Assembly (NCBI GenBank): GCA_001800355.1
Contig: MGVF01000038.1
Span: 1 to 42,591, forward strand
DNA from: Elusimicrobia bacterium RIFOXYA2_FULL_50_26
GTDB taxonomy: Bacteria; Elusimicrobiota; Endomicrobiia; Endomicrobiales; XYA2-FULL-47-53
Length of the DNA stretch: 42,591 nt
Reading direction: 5' to 3'
The translations under genes were made by a program, and so were the position numbers. The notes below the pieces were generated by a model. That model searched no databases. It saw only the letters and a list, made by a program, of their open reading frames with translations, and was not told the origin of the DNA. Shown piece by piece: positions 8,534 to 17,448 of the stretch; within the stretch, counting starts at the first letter, position 1, and each line of letters opens with the position of its first letter.

Positions 8534-9739
8534 GTGAAAATGAACTCCATGGAAAATCTCTCAAAAATAGCAACGCTCCTGATAACCGTGATCATGATTC
8601 TAGTCCATGCTCAACAGTTACCCGCCGCATTTTCAAACACAATAACCTTCCAGGGTAAACTTACCGACGACTCAGGCAACGCCTTAAGCGGTAATTACGA
8701 TTTCACTTTCAAGATTTATTCCATTGTTACGGAAGGAACTTTGCTCTGGGAAGAGGATCACGATTCAATCGTGGTTGCAAACGGGCTTTATTCCGTGCTG
8801 CTGGGTGAGAATACGCCCCTGGGACTTGATTTTAACGCGGATTACTGGCTTGAAATAAATGTAAGTCCCGCGGGCGAAAATTCATTTGAAAGGTTATTGC
8901 CAAGGCACCGTTTGGCGATGGCTCCCTACTCCGCCAACTCAGCCCGGCTTGGCGGCCTGGGTTCGGACAGTTTTGTTAATTCCACAAATCCCTACTGGCT
9001 TGTTCTTACCACCGGCGGCGTTACCTCGCTTCATACCCACGATGCCGGTTCCGTAATAAATCATCTTGACAGCGGCGAATACTACAATGATGTAAAAGTA
9101 TCCAGCGCAATCTGTTCAGACAGGCTTTCCGGGTTCGCTTACAGCCATTTTGTTACCACTTCCACGACACAGGTAATAAACGGGGCCAAGACGTTTACAG
9201 GCAATATGAACGCGGCCGAAAATTTGAACATTGGCGGGCCGGGATACTCGGTTAATTTTTCCAGCAACGTTTCGGTAGGTGATTTGTTGCAAGCCGAGAC
9301 GGCAACTATAAACGAATTAAGCGTTAATTCCCTCAAAAAAGCGCCGGGCGTGGTTGTCCTTCTGTACTGTGATGAAACACAGGGTGTGGACGTCAATGAT
9401 ACAACATCCGAGACAAACAGCAAGGCGTACCTGCTTGCGGCCAATAACTATTCAAGGATTATAGTTGAAAGTGAAGTTTACACGTATAATCTGCGTAACG
9501 CCAATGATATTCCTGAAATAACAGTGTCGCTTCTGATTGGTTTTAATGAGAAGACTTTCACGTTTCGCAATATAGGCACAACCGATACGAACTCCGGGAG
9601 TAAGGTCAATAGTACGCTGAAATTCAGCGCAGTACAAAATAATGCGGCATGGATAGTGGTAAGCATTGACCCGGATACGGCGGATAACGATATCGGGGGG
9701 CGGGCATTAAGCTTAAGGGTGTACGGCGTATTACCCTGA
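8534..9739 (+). CDS. Secreted beta-rich surface protein (FQGKLTD family), long paralogue
   Basis: GTG start with AAGGAA about 8 bases upstream; an ATG at 8540 is an alternative. The N-terminus has a hydrophobic signal peptide ending near PAAFS. Residues about 35-140 hold a domain recognisable by TFQGKLTDDSGN, a LYSVLLG strand, YWLEINVSPAG and PRHRLAMAPYSA; it also forms most of the next gene product. A middle segment contains TTQVINGAKTFTG, a pattern like that in phage tail-fibre and other shaft proteins, then a beta-rich C-terminal half. Proteins of this style are common, and uncharacterised, in uncultured diderm phyla. It follows the kinase gene by 33 bases and is likely exported to the periplasm or surface. 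Function unknown. Confidence 0.8.
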   Translation: MKMNSMENLSKIATLLITVIMILVHAQQLPAAFSNTITFQGKLTDDSGNALSGNYDFTFKIYSIVTEGTLLWEEDHDSIVVANGLYSVLLGENTPLGLDFNADYWLEINVSPAGENSFERLLPRHRLAMAPYSANSARLGGLGSDSFVNSTNPYWLVLTTGGVTSLHTHDAGSVINHLDSGEYYNDVKVSSAICSDRLSGFAYSHFVTTSTTQVINGAKTFTGNMNAAENLNIGGPGYSVNFSSNVSVGDLLQAETATINELSVNSLKKAPGVVVLLYCDETQGVDVNDTTSETNSKAYLLAANNYSRIIVESEVYTYNLRNANDIPEITVSLLIGFNEKTFTFRNIGTTDTNSGSKVNSTLKFSAVQNNAAWIVVSIDPDTADNDIGGRALSLRVYGVLP

Positions 9740-9759
9740 TTTTTAGAGGATTCAATAAA

Positions 9760-10380
9760 ATGCGATTTATAAATAGTGGTTTTTTTGTTTTGTTTTTGAT
9801 CCTGTCGGTGTTAACGGCAGATATTTCAGGCGCGTTGCCCGGTGTTATCAGTTTCCAGGGGAAACTGACCGATGCCGACAATAACAGTGTCAACGGTTCA
9901 TATGATTTTAAATTCACATTGTACGATAATGCCACGTCAGATTCCGAAGTGTATAAGATCTGGACCGAGACGCAGTATGGAATAGCCGTTTCAAACGGGT
10001 TGTACAGCGTCGAGTTAGGCAGAGCCAACCCGGAACTTTCGGCAATAACATTCAACGCGCCTTACTGGCTCCAGGTAGAGGTTTCACCTGCCGGTTTGGG
10101 AAGTTACGAAACGTTTTCCCCGCGTCACCGGCTTACCGAGGCTCCCTACGCATTTAGAAGCGAATACGCCAACAATCTTGCTGCTTCAAGCGTCGTTATA
10201 AGCACTATAACCGCATCCAGCATTTCCGTTTCCAATACTTTTAAAATGCCCGTAGTAACCAATTTGCCGGCAACTCCGTCTTCCATAGGCATGTTATATT
10301 ACAGGACGTCAGACAACACTGTACACGTTTCAACTGGTACTGCGTTTAATGCCTGGCGGCAGCTTAACTGGCAGCCGTAA
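9760..10380 (+). CDS. Secreted beta-rich surface protein (FQGKLTD family), short paralogue
   Basis: ATG with AGAGGA about 9 bases upstream. It has a signal peptide, then the same domain as the preceding protein (SFQGKLTDADNN, GLYSVELG, YWLQVEVSPAG, PRHRLTEAPYAF). The shared block makes tandem duplication of an ancestral gene the simplest explanation. After about residue 145 it has only a Ser/Thr-rich stretch and a short end (GMLYYRTSDNTVHVSTG) resembling the trimming domain found in other surface or tail-like proteins. It starts 20 bases after its neighbour. Function unknown; the family resemblance is clear within this window. Confidence 0.8.
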   Translation: MRFINSGFFVLFLILSVLTADISGALPGVISFQGKLTDADNNSVNGSYDFKFTLYDNATSDSEVYKIWTETQYGIAVSNGLYSVELGRANPELSAITFNAPYWLQVEVSPAGLGSYETFSPRHRLTEAPYAFRSEYANNLAASSVVISTITASSISVSNTFKMPVVTNLPATPSSIGMLYYRTSDNTVHVSTGTAFNAWRQLNWQP

Positions 10381-10386
10381 TATAAA

Positions 10387-11613
10387 ATGAATTTATTAAA
10401 AAAGTGCGTATTATTTTTCCTTCTTACGGTCGCCGTCCCCGATGGTTGGGCGAACCTGTCCACGGGTACGAGTGTTTCTTCTTTTGATGTTTACAGTTGC
10501 GGGTTTAGCACAGCGTCTTCATCTTCTTACAGAAACTTCGGATTGGTCGGCCAGGCCGCCTGCGGAGCTTCCGCGAGTGCGAGTTATAAGAATTACGCGG
10601 GTTTTGTCCCTGCTTTCGTGCTTATACTGGACGTGGTTATATCGTTCATTGACGAGTCGCCCTCTTCCGGCGAATGGCAGCAAACCACCAATGTAACCTG
10701 CCATATAACGGTGGAGACATTAGAGGGTAATCCCGTTTCAGGAGTAAAATACCGCATTGCAAGCGAAGGCGCGGACGAAGCCGTATTTTCACCGTGGCGG
10801 AGCGATGCCGTTATCGAAACAACCTACAGCGGCAGCGAGGTGCGCTTCCAGGCGGCAATTCCAGGCGCGGCGCTGGACTCGTTTGCCGAGGGACAGGACA
10901 ATTTTATACAATGGCGCGCAAAAAATTCCGGCGGCGTGGAAGCGTTTTCCGGTAAATATCGCGTGCGCGTCATGGCAAACGATGCTCCTGAAATTGCCAT
11001 ACTGCAACCCGATGAGAAAAGCGGCGTCGCTTCCGACAGGCTTTTTGTTGAGGCGCAGTTGACGGATGCATGCTGGGGCATAGACGAGAATTCCGTTGAG
11101 CTTAAGCTGGATGATGCCAATAACTCTAATATCGCTCTTGTTACATCAGCCGCAAACCCGGGAATATATTCGGCGCCTTCCGGTAAGGTTTCCTATACTT
11201 ATGCCGGTGCGCCTCTTGCGCCGGGGGCTACTTATAAACTGACCGTTTCGGCAACTGACAAAAACGGCAAAAATAGCTCTTCGGTTCTTTCGTTTAAGTT
11301 GTTAGGGGGGGCGATCCCGGATATTGTGCCTTACCCTTCGCCGTTTGATCCAAAGAAGGAGAGCGTGGCCATACGTTATGTGTTGCGCAAGGATTCAGGA
11401 GTAAGCATTAACGTATACGATATGTCGGGCCGGCTTGTTAAAGAGGTCATTGATAACGAACCACGGAAGGCTGGAACGTGTGAGGATACGTGGACGGGAC
11501 GGAATTATGCCGGCGAAGGCCTGGCAAACGGCGTTTATTTCTGCGAGGTCGTGGCAACGGATGATGAAGGAGAACACCGCCGCTATTCTTCGCTGGCTAT
11601 TTTCGGAAAATAA
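10387..11613 (+). CDS. Secreted protein with FlgD-Ig-like C-terminal domain
   Basis: A signal peptide (about residues 1-22, ending at WANL) precedes a Ser-rich N-terminal segment, two Ig/cadherin-like beta regions (about 75-200 and 200-305) and a C-terminal domain of about 95 residues (PYPSPFDPKKESVAIRY, VYDMSGRLVKEV, GLANGVYFCEV). That end has the pattern of the FlgD-Ig/type-A sorting-like domains seen at the C-termini of many secreted proteins in FCB and candidate-phylum bacteria. It begins 6 bases after the previous gene and ends 1 base before the next, so translational coupling is likely. A role as a secreted or surface-anchored structural protein is inferred. Confidence 0.8.
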   Translation: MNLLKKCVLFFLLTVAVPDGWANLSTGTSVSSFDVYSCGFSTASSSSYRNFGLVGQAACGASASASYKNYAGFVPAFVLILDVVISFIDESPSSGEWQQTTNVTCHITVETLEGNPVSGVKYRIASEGADEAVFSPWRSDAVIETTYSGSEVRFQAAIPGAALDSFAEGQDNFIQWRAKNSGGVEAFSGKYRVRVMANDAPEIAILQPDEKSGVASDRLFVEAQLTDACWGIDENSVELKLDDANNSNIALVTSAANPGIYSAPSGKVSYTYAGAPLAPGATYKLTVSATDKNGKNSSSVLSFKLLGGAIPDIVPYPSPFDPKKESVAIRYVLRKDSGVSINVYDMSGRLVKEVIDNEPRKAGTCEDTWTGRNYAGEGLANGVYFCEVVATDDEGEHRRYSSLAIFGK

Positions 11614-11614
11614 C

Positions 11615-12664
11615 ATGCGCCATCTTATTATACCCGGCCTAATCAGCCTGCTTATGGTGTTGTGGTGTTGCCCTGCGTATGCCGAGGCAAACCCCGCCGC
11701 CTTTCTAAATACCGGCGTCGGTGTGCGCGCCATGGGCATGGGCGGCGCCTATACCTCGATAAGCGATGATCCATCGGCAATGTATTGGAACCCTGCCGGT
11801 GTGGCAAAAATTCAGCGGCTTGGCATAACTGTCATGGGGCAATCAATGGGCGCGGCGCGTTGGGATACGCTTTCCGATGTTACGCCGGTATACCAGTTTG
11901 TAGGTATTATTTTACCATTGCAGTCATTGAACTTTATTAATATACTTGGTGATGATAACGCGGTGGGTATCGGGTATATAAGTAATGCCCTTGGCGGGGT
12001 CCCGTATACTTTTCTGGACGATTCGGGTGTTATCGTGCGTGAAGAATTTGATGACAGGGAGTGTGCGTGGTTTTTATCGTACGGCTTTTCGCTTTTGGGT
12101 ATGGATTCGTTGTTGCTCGGCGGTACTTTAAAGTACATAACGCAGGAGTTTACGCGCATAGAAGGAGCCAGTGCCAGCGGTTATGATTTTGATGCAGGGA
12201 TGATTTATTCCCTGGACGAAGGCTTTAACGTGGGTGTTCTACTTCAGCGCGGGGCCGAGCTTCAATGGGCTAACGGCCACACGGATGCCGGGCCGTTTAC
12301 TACAAAATTAGGGGTTTCCAAAAAGTTTGTCTTACCCGAAAGCTTCTCCGTGCTTGGAAGCGCGGATATTGTCCAGCGGCAGACAACGCCCCTTTTTTCA
12401 CATTTTGGCGCGGAGCTTGGGTATGAGCAGGAGCATGGCGGGGAAATATTCAGCATGGAAGGTATTTTTCTTCGACTGGGGCTCGACGGCGTGGCGCTCG
12501 AAGACAGGTATGAATACCGTGATAAAATAAATAACAACGTCAATTTTACGGCCGGTATCGGCGTAAAGTTTTCGTACAGGAAATTCGGCATTCAACTTGA
12601 TTATGCCATGGGTTCATACCGTTTAGGAGACAAAAACAGGTTTTCGTTGAATATATATTTATAA
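11615..12664 (+). CDS. PorV/UPF0164-like outer-membrane beta-barrel protein
   Basis: An in-frame start at 11435 exists, but it overlaps the previous gene by 179 bases. I chose the ATG at 11615, one base after the upstream stop, because it gives a clean signal peptide (MRHLIIPGL...PAYAEA). The mature protein starts with the family signature GVGVRAMGMGGAYTSIS, then DDPSAMYWNPAG, typical of the PorV/UPF0164 branch of the FadL-like barrels, and continues with alternating amphipathic strands to a C-terminal strand ending in an aromatic-aliphatic YL. Length is 349 residues. Members such as PorV act in type IX secretion or outer-membrane shuttling in Bacteroidota; no other type IX gene is recognisable here, so the role is inferred. 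It is probably the outer-membrane partner of the neighbouring secreted proteins. Confidence 0.85.
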   Translation: MRHLIIPGLISLLMVLWCCPAYAEANPAAFLNTGVGVRAMGMGGAYTSISDDPSAMYWNPAGVAKIQRLGITVMGQSMGAARWDTLSDVTPVYQFVGIILPLQSLNFINILGDDNAVGIGYISNALGGVPYTFLDDSGVIVREEFDDRECAWFLSYGFSLLGMDSLLLGGTLKYITQEFTRIEGASASGYDFDAGMIYSLDEGFNVGVLLQRGAELQWANGHTDAGPFTTKLGVSKKFVLPESFSVLGSADIVQRQTTPLFSHFGAELGYEQEHGGEIFSMEGIFLRLGLDGVALEDRYEYRDKINNNVNFTAGIGVKFSYRKFGIQLDYAMGSYRLGDKNRFSLNIYL

Positions 12665-12676
12665 AGGATTGCAATC

Positions 12677-13666
12677 ATGAAAAAACATTGCCGTTACATT
12701 ACGCTGATCGTGAGTGTTGTGTTTTTCGCAGGGGCAGCCGCCAGGTGTTTTGCAGACAAGAAAGATGTTACCGACCCCGTGTTGAAGGAAATAATTTCAT
12801 CCTTCGGCGACCGGATGCCGAAATTTATTGACAAGCACGGTGCCGACATTTTTGTTGTTGACGGCACGGTAACGCGCGGCGCTTTAATGCAGGTGTTCTA
12901 TGAGTATGATAAATCGCTTAAAATCCCCAGGAAAGAAGCCGTTTCCAGGCAGGAATTAGACGAGATTAAAAGAAAATTGGCCATCCTGGAAAAGAATATC
13001 ATGGCGCCTCCTCCTTCGCTGGCGAAAAACGATATGATGCAATTAATAAACGAACTAATGCCGAATATGCCTGCGCTTCTGGATAACAGCCTTATGAATT
13101 CCAAGGTATTCGCCAGCCTCAGGGACCAGGTGCATTCCGCGAATTCCGCCGGAACAGCCACCTCCGCCGGCACTGTTGACACCCGCGAAATTGATGAGCT
13201 TGGCAACAGGATCGCGCTGCTTGAAAAAAAGTTGTTGAATGCGCCGGTTGCGGCTAAACACAACGCTTCATCTGATGATACCGCACGCTTACAACAGGCG
13301 GTTGCCGGCATGGACCAGAGGTTGAAAAAACTGGAGGGAAGGCCACAGGCAACGGCCAGCGGTGTTTCCGGGACGGATATAAATAAAATCATAGGGGAGT
13401 TGCGTCCGGAAATAGATGATATAGTGAACGAAAGCGTAAAGGATTCAAATGCGGATTCCAAAAGTTCCTCAAGAGAGATGCTGAAAAATATTGCAAAAAC
13501 GCGCAGCGATATCGCCAAAATCAACCGGCGGCTTGAAACGATTGAAACAAAATCCGGCGCCCAGGCCAGAAAGAACGGCGGAACAAGCTTGTCTTCGGCG
13601 GGATCTACATTGACCAAGGTAACACTGGGTCTTAGCATGGTCGCCGCGTTTTTTATCGCCCGGTAG
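12677..13666 (+). CDS. Exported coiled-coil protein of unknown function
   Basis: AAAGGA lies about 9 bases before the ATG. A signal peptide (residues 1-26, ending CFA) is followed by a short helical domain around DPVLKEIISSFGDRMPK, then three stretches with heptad-like Leu/Ile spacing (about 92-108, 167-180 and 205-222), separated by Ala/Ser/Thr-rich linkers, and another coiled-coil near 265-290. The last 18 residues (LTKVTLGLSMVAAFFIAR) are hydrophobic and may be a tail anchor. No enzymatic motif is visible. Coiled-coil and two hydrophobic ends suggest a periplasmic spacer or tether within the operon. The family is not recognised. Confidence 0.7.
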   Translation: MKKHCRYITLIVSVVFFAGAAARCFADKKDVTDPVLKEIISSFGDRMPKFIDKHGADIFVVDGTVTRGALMQVFYEYDKSLKIPRKEAVSRQELDEIKRKLAILEKNIMAPPPSLAKNDMMQLINELMPNMPALLDNSLMNSKVFASLRDQVHSANSAGTATSAGTVDTREIDELGNRIALLEKKLLNAPVAAKHNASSDDTARLQQAVAGMDQRLKKLEGRPQATASGVSGTDINKIIGELRPEIDDIVNESVKDSNADSKSSSREMLKNIAKTRSDIAKINRRLETIETKSGAQARKNGGTSLSSAGSTLTKVTLGLSMVAAFFIAR

Positions 13667-13694
13667 AAGCGACTAACCAACAGGAGAATTTGGT

Positions 13695-15956
13695 ATGCCA
13701 AAAGTTATACTGGAGAAAAAAGCGGAAGTTATGGCCGAATTCAATTTTTCCCGGAAGAAAGCCATCACCGTGGGAAGCGGCAAGGAAAACGACATAGTAA
13801 TAAAGGACAAAAGCGTTTCCGAACACCATTGCACTATTTCATATAAAGACGGCAAATATGAGCTAAAAGATAATAATACACTTTCCGGCACGCAGGTGGA
13901 TGGGCGTTCCGTAACTATTTATGAACTTCGCATGGGAAATCGGATAACGGTCGGGGGACATTCTGTTGTATTCAGGTCTATTCAATCGCGCAGGGCAAAA
14001 GCAGTCGCCCCAAAAGAAACCGACGATGATTCATTTTCCGGTGGCCCGGGCGAGGACAAGATGCTATTTCTTCTCGGCATATACGGAAAATTTGAAGGTA
14101 AGAAATACGAGATAAAAAACGGCGAGACCTTTATAGGGAGGGAAGAAGTAACCCCCAGGGGAATACCTAACGACATCGTCCTTACTGATGATATGACTGT
14201 TTCCAAGGGACACGCCAGGATAACGCGCGCCGGTGACAAGTGCATATTGACCGATACGGGAAGCACCGGTGGCGTAGGCATAAACGGCGCAAAGGTAGGC
14301 CAGCTGAATGACGTCGAGATTAAGCCCGGCGACGAGATAGCGATAGGAAGAACTATTTTTCGTTTTACAGGCGGCGATCCCGATTATTCAGCGCCTAAGC
14401 GTTACGGTGCGGCGTTTATGAAAATCCGCAGGGTTCTAAACGCAACGGTTATTTTGGCCGTGGTGCTGTCTTCCTTATTCTACCTGTTTAAAGGTTTCAA
14501 CGGTATTTCAATCATAAATAGTTCGCCGGAGAGGATTGTTATCCGTTTCGACGAGTCATGGCAGGCAAAGGGTAACACGTCTCATCCCGCGCCGGAAGTT
14601 TATGACATAACTTCTTCTCCCGCTCTTGGCGACATAAACAAAGATGGTGTCAATGATATAGTTTTCGTCAATGCGGCCGGCCAGTTATCCGCATATAACG
14701 GCAAAACGGGTACTACCCTCTGGAGTCCGGTGGAAGTGCAGGCGCCCGGGAAGGCCTCGCCCGTGCTTGCCGACATGAATAATGACGGTGTAACGGACGT
14801 AGTCGTGCTTTCCGGGACATCCATGATTTATGTTATAGACGGCCAGGCCGGGGTAGTAATACACAAGGATATGCTTGGCGGCACGATCAGCGATATGTCG
14901 CCCGCGGTGGCGGACATAAACCTCGACGGCAGGCGCGACATCGTGGCTTGCTCCGAAGAAGGAACGGTGTATTTTATTTATTCGCCGGGTTTTGAGCTGG
15001 CTGCGGAAAAGTTACTGGAAACCGTGGAGGGCCCGGTATATGCGTCGCCGGTTATTATAGCCACAAGAAAAATTTCTCCCCTGGTCGTGATAAGTTCATA
15101 TAACAGCAAGCTGTTCTTGTTCAGCGGCAGTTCGCGCGATAAGAAAACGATAGATCTGGTGGAAAGAACAGGCAAGGCGCACCTGATACAATCTTCACCC
15201 GGGTCGGGAGACTTGAACGGGGACGGTATACCGGAATTAATCGTGCAATCGAGCATACCGCAGTATATATCGGCGGTGGACATATCCGGTTTTGAAGTGA
15301 AATGGACTTATTTTGTGGATCCTGTGCCGCCTGCCGAGTTAAAACATAATTCGACGCCGCTTGTTTTTGACATGGACCGCGATGGCGGCGGCGATGTCCT
15401 GGCGCTTTCAGGCAATGGAACTGTATACGGCTTGAAAGGTAAAACGGGTTATCCCGCGGGCGAGTTGTTGTGGAAGTATACCTTTCCTTCGGCGAACAGG
15501 ATTATCTCATCTCCTGCGCTATTTGATTTTAATAAAGATGGCATGCAGGATGCCGTGTTCGGGGGAGAGGACGGAACTATCCATATCTTTGACGGTTTCG
15601 CGGGCAAACGTGAAACCGGCAGGATACTCGCCGCCGTTAAGGCAAGCAATGCTGCAATAACCTCATCCGTCGCCCTGGGTGATGCTGATGGGGACGGCAT
15701 GATGGAGGTGGTATATGGCGATATTGCCGATTCCTTGCAAGTGCTGCGCACGAACGCGAAGGTATTTAAAGCCAGGGTATATTGGCCCATGTTCCTCGGG
15801 GACGCGGCGCATGCCAGTTCTGGCAGCCCGGATCAGGCTGGCCCGTACATTATAATGGTAATGTCTTCGCTAGTGGCGTTGATCATCCTGGCATTGGTTG
15901 AAATAATGCTGAAGAAACGGCAACTGACTAAGAGGCCGCGCGTAGTTTATATTTAA
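13695..15956 (+). CDS. Two-FHA, two-transmembrane protein with periplasmic FG-GAP beta-propeller
   Basis: Residues about 15-95 and 140-220 are FHA domains, which bind phosphothreonine peptides: the first has VGSGKENDIVI and SEHH, the second IGRE, VSKGHARI and GVGING, the usual G-R, S-x-x-H and N-G positions. A membrane helix follows (about 249-268). The long outer part has seven Ca-binding FG-GAP/VCBS motifs of type DxNxDG (for example DINKDGVND, DMNNDGVTD, DLNGDGIPE, DADGDGMME) plus one degenerate repeat, predicting a seven- or eight-bladed beta-propeller. A second helix (about 717-740) returns the short basic tail to the cytoplasm. The kinase upstream and phosphatase downstream make it the likely phospho-reader, transmitting between cytoplasmic phosphorylation and a periplasmic ligand. 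AGGAGAA is 7 bases before the ATG. Confidence 0.9.
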   Translation: MPKVILEKKAEVMAEFNFSRKKAITVGSGKENDIVIKDKSVSEHHCTISYKDGKYELKDNNTLSGTQVDGRSVTIYELRMGNRITVGGHSVVFRSIQSRRAKAVAPKETDDDSFSGGPGEDKMLFLLGIYGKFEGKKYEIKNGETFIGREEVTPRGIPNDIVLTDDMTVSKGHARITRAGDKCILTDTGSTGGVGINGAKVGQLNDVEIKPGDEIAIGRTIFRFTGGDPDYSAPKRYGAAFMKIRRVLNATVILAVVLSSLFYLFKGFNGISIINSSPERIVIRFDESWQAKGNTSHPAPEVYDITSSPALGDINKDGVNDIVFVNAAGQLSAYNGKTGTTLWSPVEVQAPGKASPVLADMNNDGVTDVVVLSGTSMIYVIDGQAGVVIHKDMLGGTISDMSPAVADINLDGRRDIVACSEEGTVYFIYSPGFELAAEKLLETVEGPVYASPVIIATRKISPLVVISSYNSKLFLFSGSSRDKKTIDLVERTGKAHLIQSSPGSGDLNGDGIPELIVQSSIPQYISAVDISGFEVKWTYFVDPVPPAELKHNSTPLVFDMDRDGGGDVLALSGNGTVYGLKGKTGYPAGELLWKYTFPSANRIISSPALFDFNKDGMQDAVFGGEDGTIHIFDGFAGKRETGRILAAVKASNAAITSSVALGDADGDGMMEVVYGDIADSLQVLRTNAKVFKARVYWPMFLGDAAHASSGSPDQAGPYIIMVMSSLVALIILALVEIMLKKRQLTKRPRVVYI

Positions 15957-15983
15957 TTTTTCAAGTTGTTCAGGAGGAGAAGT

Positions 15984-17438
15984 GTGAAGGTTACGTATTT
16001 TGCAAAAACGGACGCCGGTAAAGTGCGAAGGGAAAACCAGGACAGCTATGCAATCCTGGAATCGGAAAATCTTTTCGCGGTTTACGACGGCATGGGCGGC
16101 GGGGCGGCGGGAGATTTTGCCAGCCGGTGCGCAGCCGATATTGTAATGGCGTCTTTATGCTCCCTTAAGAAAAAGGACGTGGCGGCTGTCGCCGGTGGTG
16201 GTTCTCCGGAGATCGGAGAGGACGCACAGCGCATTATCTCGGCGGTTCGCATGGCAAACCATGTTCTTTTTAAATTTTCTGAAGCATATACGCGCCTGGC
16301 GGGCATGGGGACTACGGCTGCAATTATAAAATACGATGCTGCTAACAGTGTTATGCACATATTTCATGTCGGAGACAGCCGTGTTTATCGTCTTCGCGGT
16401 GATGCTCTTGAGCTTCTAACCAAGGATCATTCCAAGGTTACCGAGCTTGTTGAGCAGGGCAAGATGCGGGAAGATGAAATAAATATGGTCGAAATACAGA
16501 GTATGATAACACGCGCCCTGGGCATTCAGCATACTGTTAAAATAGATTATCGCATGGAGTATATGAAACCGGGAGATCTGGTTTTGCTTTGCTCCGACGG
16601 CCTTTCCAGCGAAATTGATGATGCCGCCATAAGTAGAATAATGCTGGGCAACGGCGGAGACATCAGAAAGATTACGGAGCAACTGATAAACTCGGCGAAT
16701 GCCGCGGGCGGGAAAGATAATGATACCGTCATAACTCTGAAATTCAATGCAAGCCACGCATTTTTACCTTCCAGTAAGCCAGCCGGCTCCGGTTTCGGCG
16801 CCGTAATGACCGTGTCCGGTGAAACGCCACCGCAGCTTGCGGCGGAGCGGCACCTGGCAAATAGCATTATCGAAGCAGCCAGGATAAAGATACCGGTGTC
16901 AGCCATGGAAAAGAGTATATTCACCAATCCGCTCTATCTTGGCGCGGCCATAACTTTGCTTGTGATAGGTATTGCCGGCTCAGTAGCGCATTTTTCCATT
17001 AGCAAACCGGAAAGGGAGCTTACGGATCTGACGGGTAAAATTGCGGGGCTTCGCCTGGAAGTGCGGGCGCCGTCCGCAGACCAGATAGCGTTGTTTAAAA
17101 AAGCGGACGACAGGATTCAGAAAATGCAGCTATTGCAGGATTGGCACCTTGATACCGTTAATACGACCGTGCCTGTGAAGGGCGCCGAGCTGCGCATAAT
17201 GAAAAACGGCGTGGAAAAATTCAGCGCGGTTACTGCCGGCGTTCCGATTGATGTAAATCTTGACGGTGGCAATTACATTGTGGGGATAAAATATAAAAAC
17301 CACCGCATAATAAATCATAATCTTAACTTAAAAGAAACTATTCGCGTTCCGGTTGAGAAATCAGAGAATCTTCAACCGGTTACGATACTTTTGGTGCCGG
17401 ATAACATTATGTCAGCGCCCGATACCGGCAGGGAATAA
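15984..17438 (+). CDS. Membrane-anchored PP2C-family Ser/Thr phosphatase
   Basis: I prefer the GTG at 15984 to a TTG 18 bases upstream, because AGGAGGAGA (15972-15980) is spaced correctly for it. Residues about 1-245 carry the PP2C motifs in order: RRENQD, YDGMGG, GMGTTAA, VGDSRVY, LCSDGL and GGKDND, supplying the metal-binding Asp residues. A linker and a membrane helix (about 315-338) follow, then a 140-residue extracytoplasmic end with a PEGA-like beta pattern (GAELRIMKNG, LDGGNYIVGIKY). The enzyme removes phosphate from Ser/Thr in the cytoplasm and should counteract the kinase at 5564. It starts 27 bases after the FHA gene and ends 10 bases before the receiver gene. A membrane-anchored PP2C with its own outer domain suggests regulation from the periplasm. 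Confidence 0.92.
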   Translation: MKVTYFAKTDAGKVRRENQDSYAILESENLFAVYDGMGGGAAGDFASRCAADIVMASLCSLKKKDVAAVAGGGSPEIGEDAQRIISAVRMANHVLFKFSEAYTRLAGMGTTAAIIKYDAANSVMHIFHVGDSRVYRLRGDALELLTKDHSKVTELVEQGKMREDEINMVEIQSMITRALGIQHTVKIDYRMEYMKPGDLVLLCSDGLSSEIDDAAISRIMLGNGGDIRKITEQLINSANAAGGKDNDTVITLKFNASHAFLPSSKPAGSGFGAVMTVSGETPPQLAAERHLANSIIEAARIKIPVSAMEKSIFTNPLYLGAAITLLVIGIAGSVAHFSISKPERELTDLTGKIAGLRLEVRAPSADQIALFKKADDRIQKMQLLQDWHLDTVNTTVPVKGAELRIMKNGVEKFSAVTAGVPIDVNLDGGNYIVGIKYKNHRIINHNLNLKETIRVPVEKSENLQPVTILLVPDNIMSAPDTGRE

Positions 17439-17448
17439 GGAGGAGCAG

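Noticed and set aside
12898-13701. 267-residue antisense ORF
   Set aside because: It is a mirror of the coiled-coil gene on the + strand, with Ser/Phe-rich composition from reversed codons, and no own promoter or ribosome binding site was seen.
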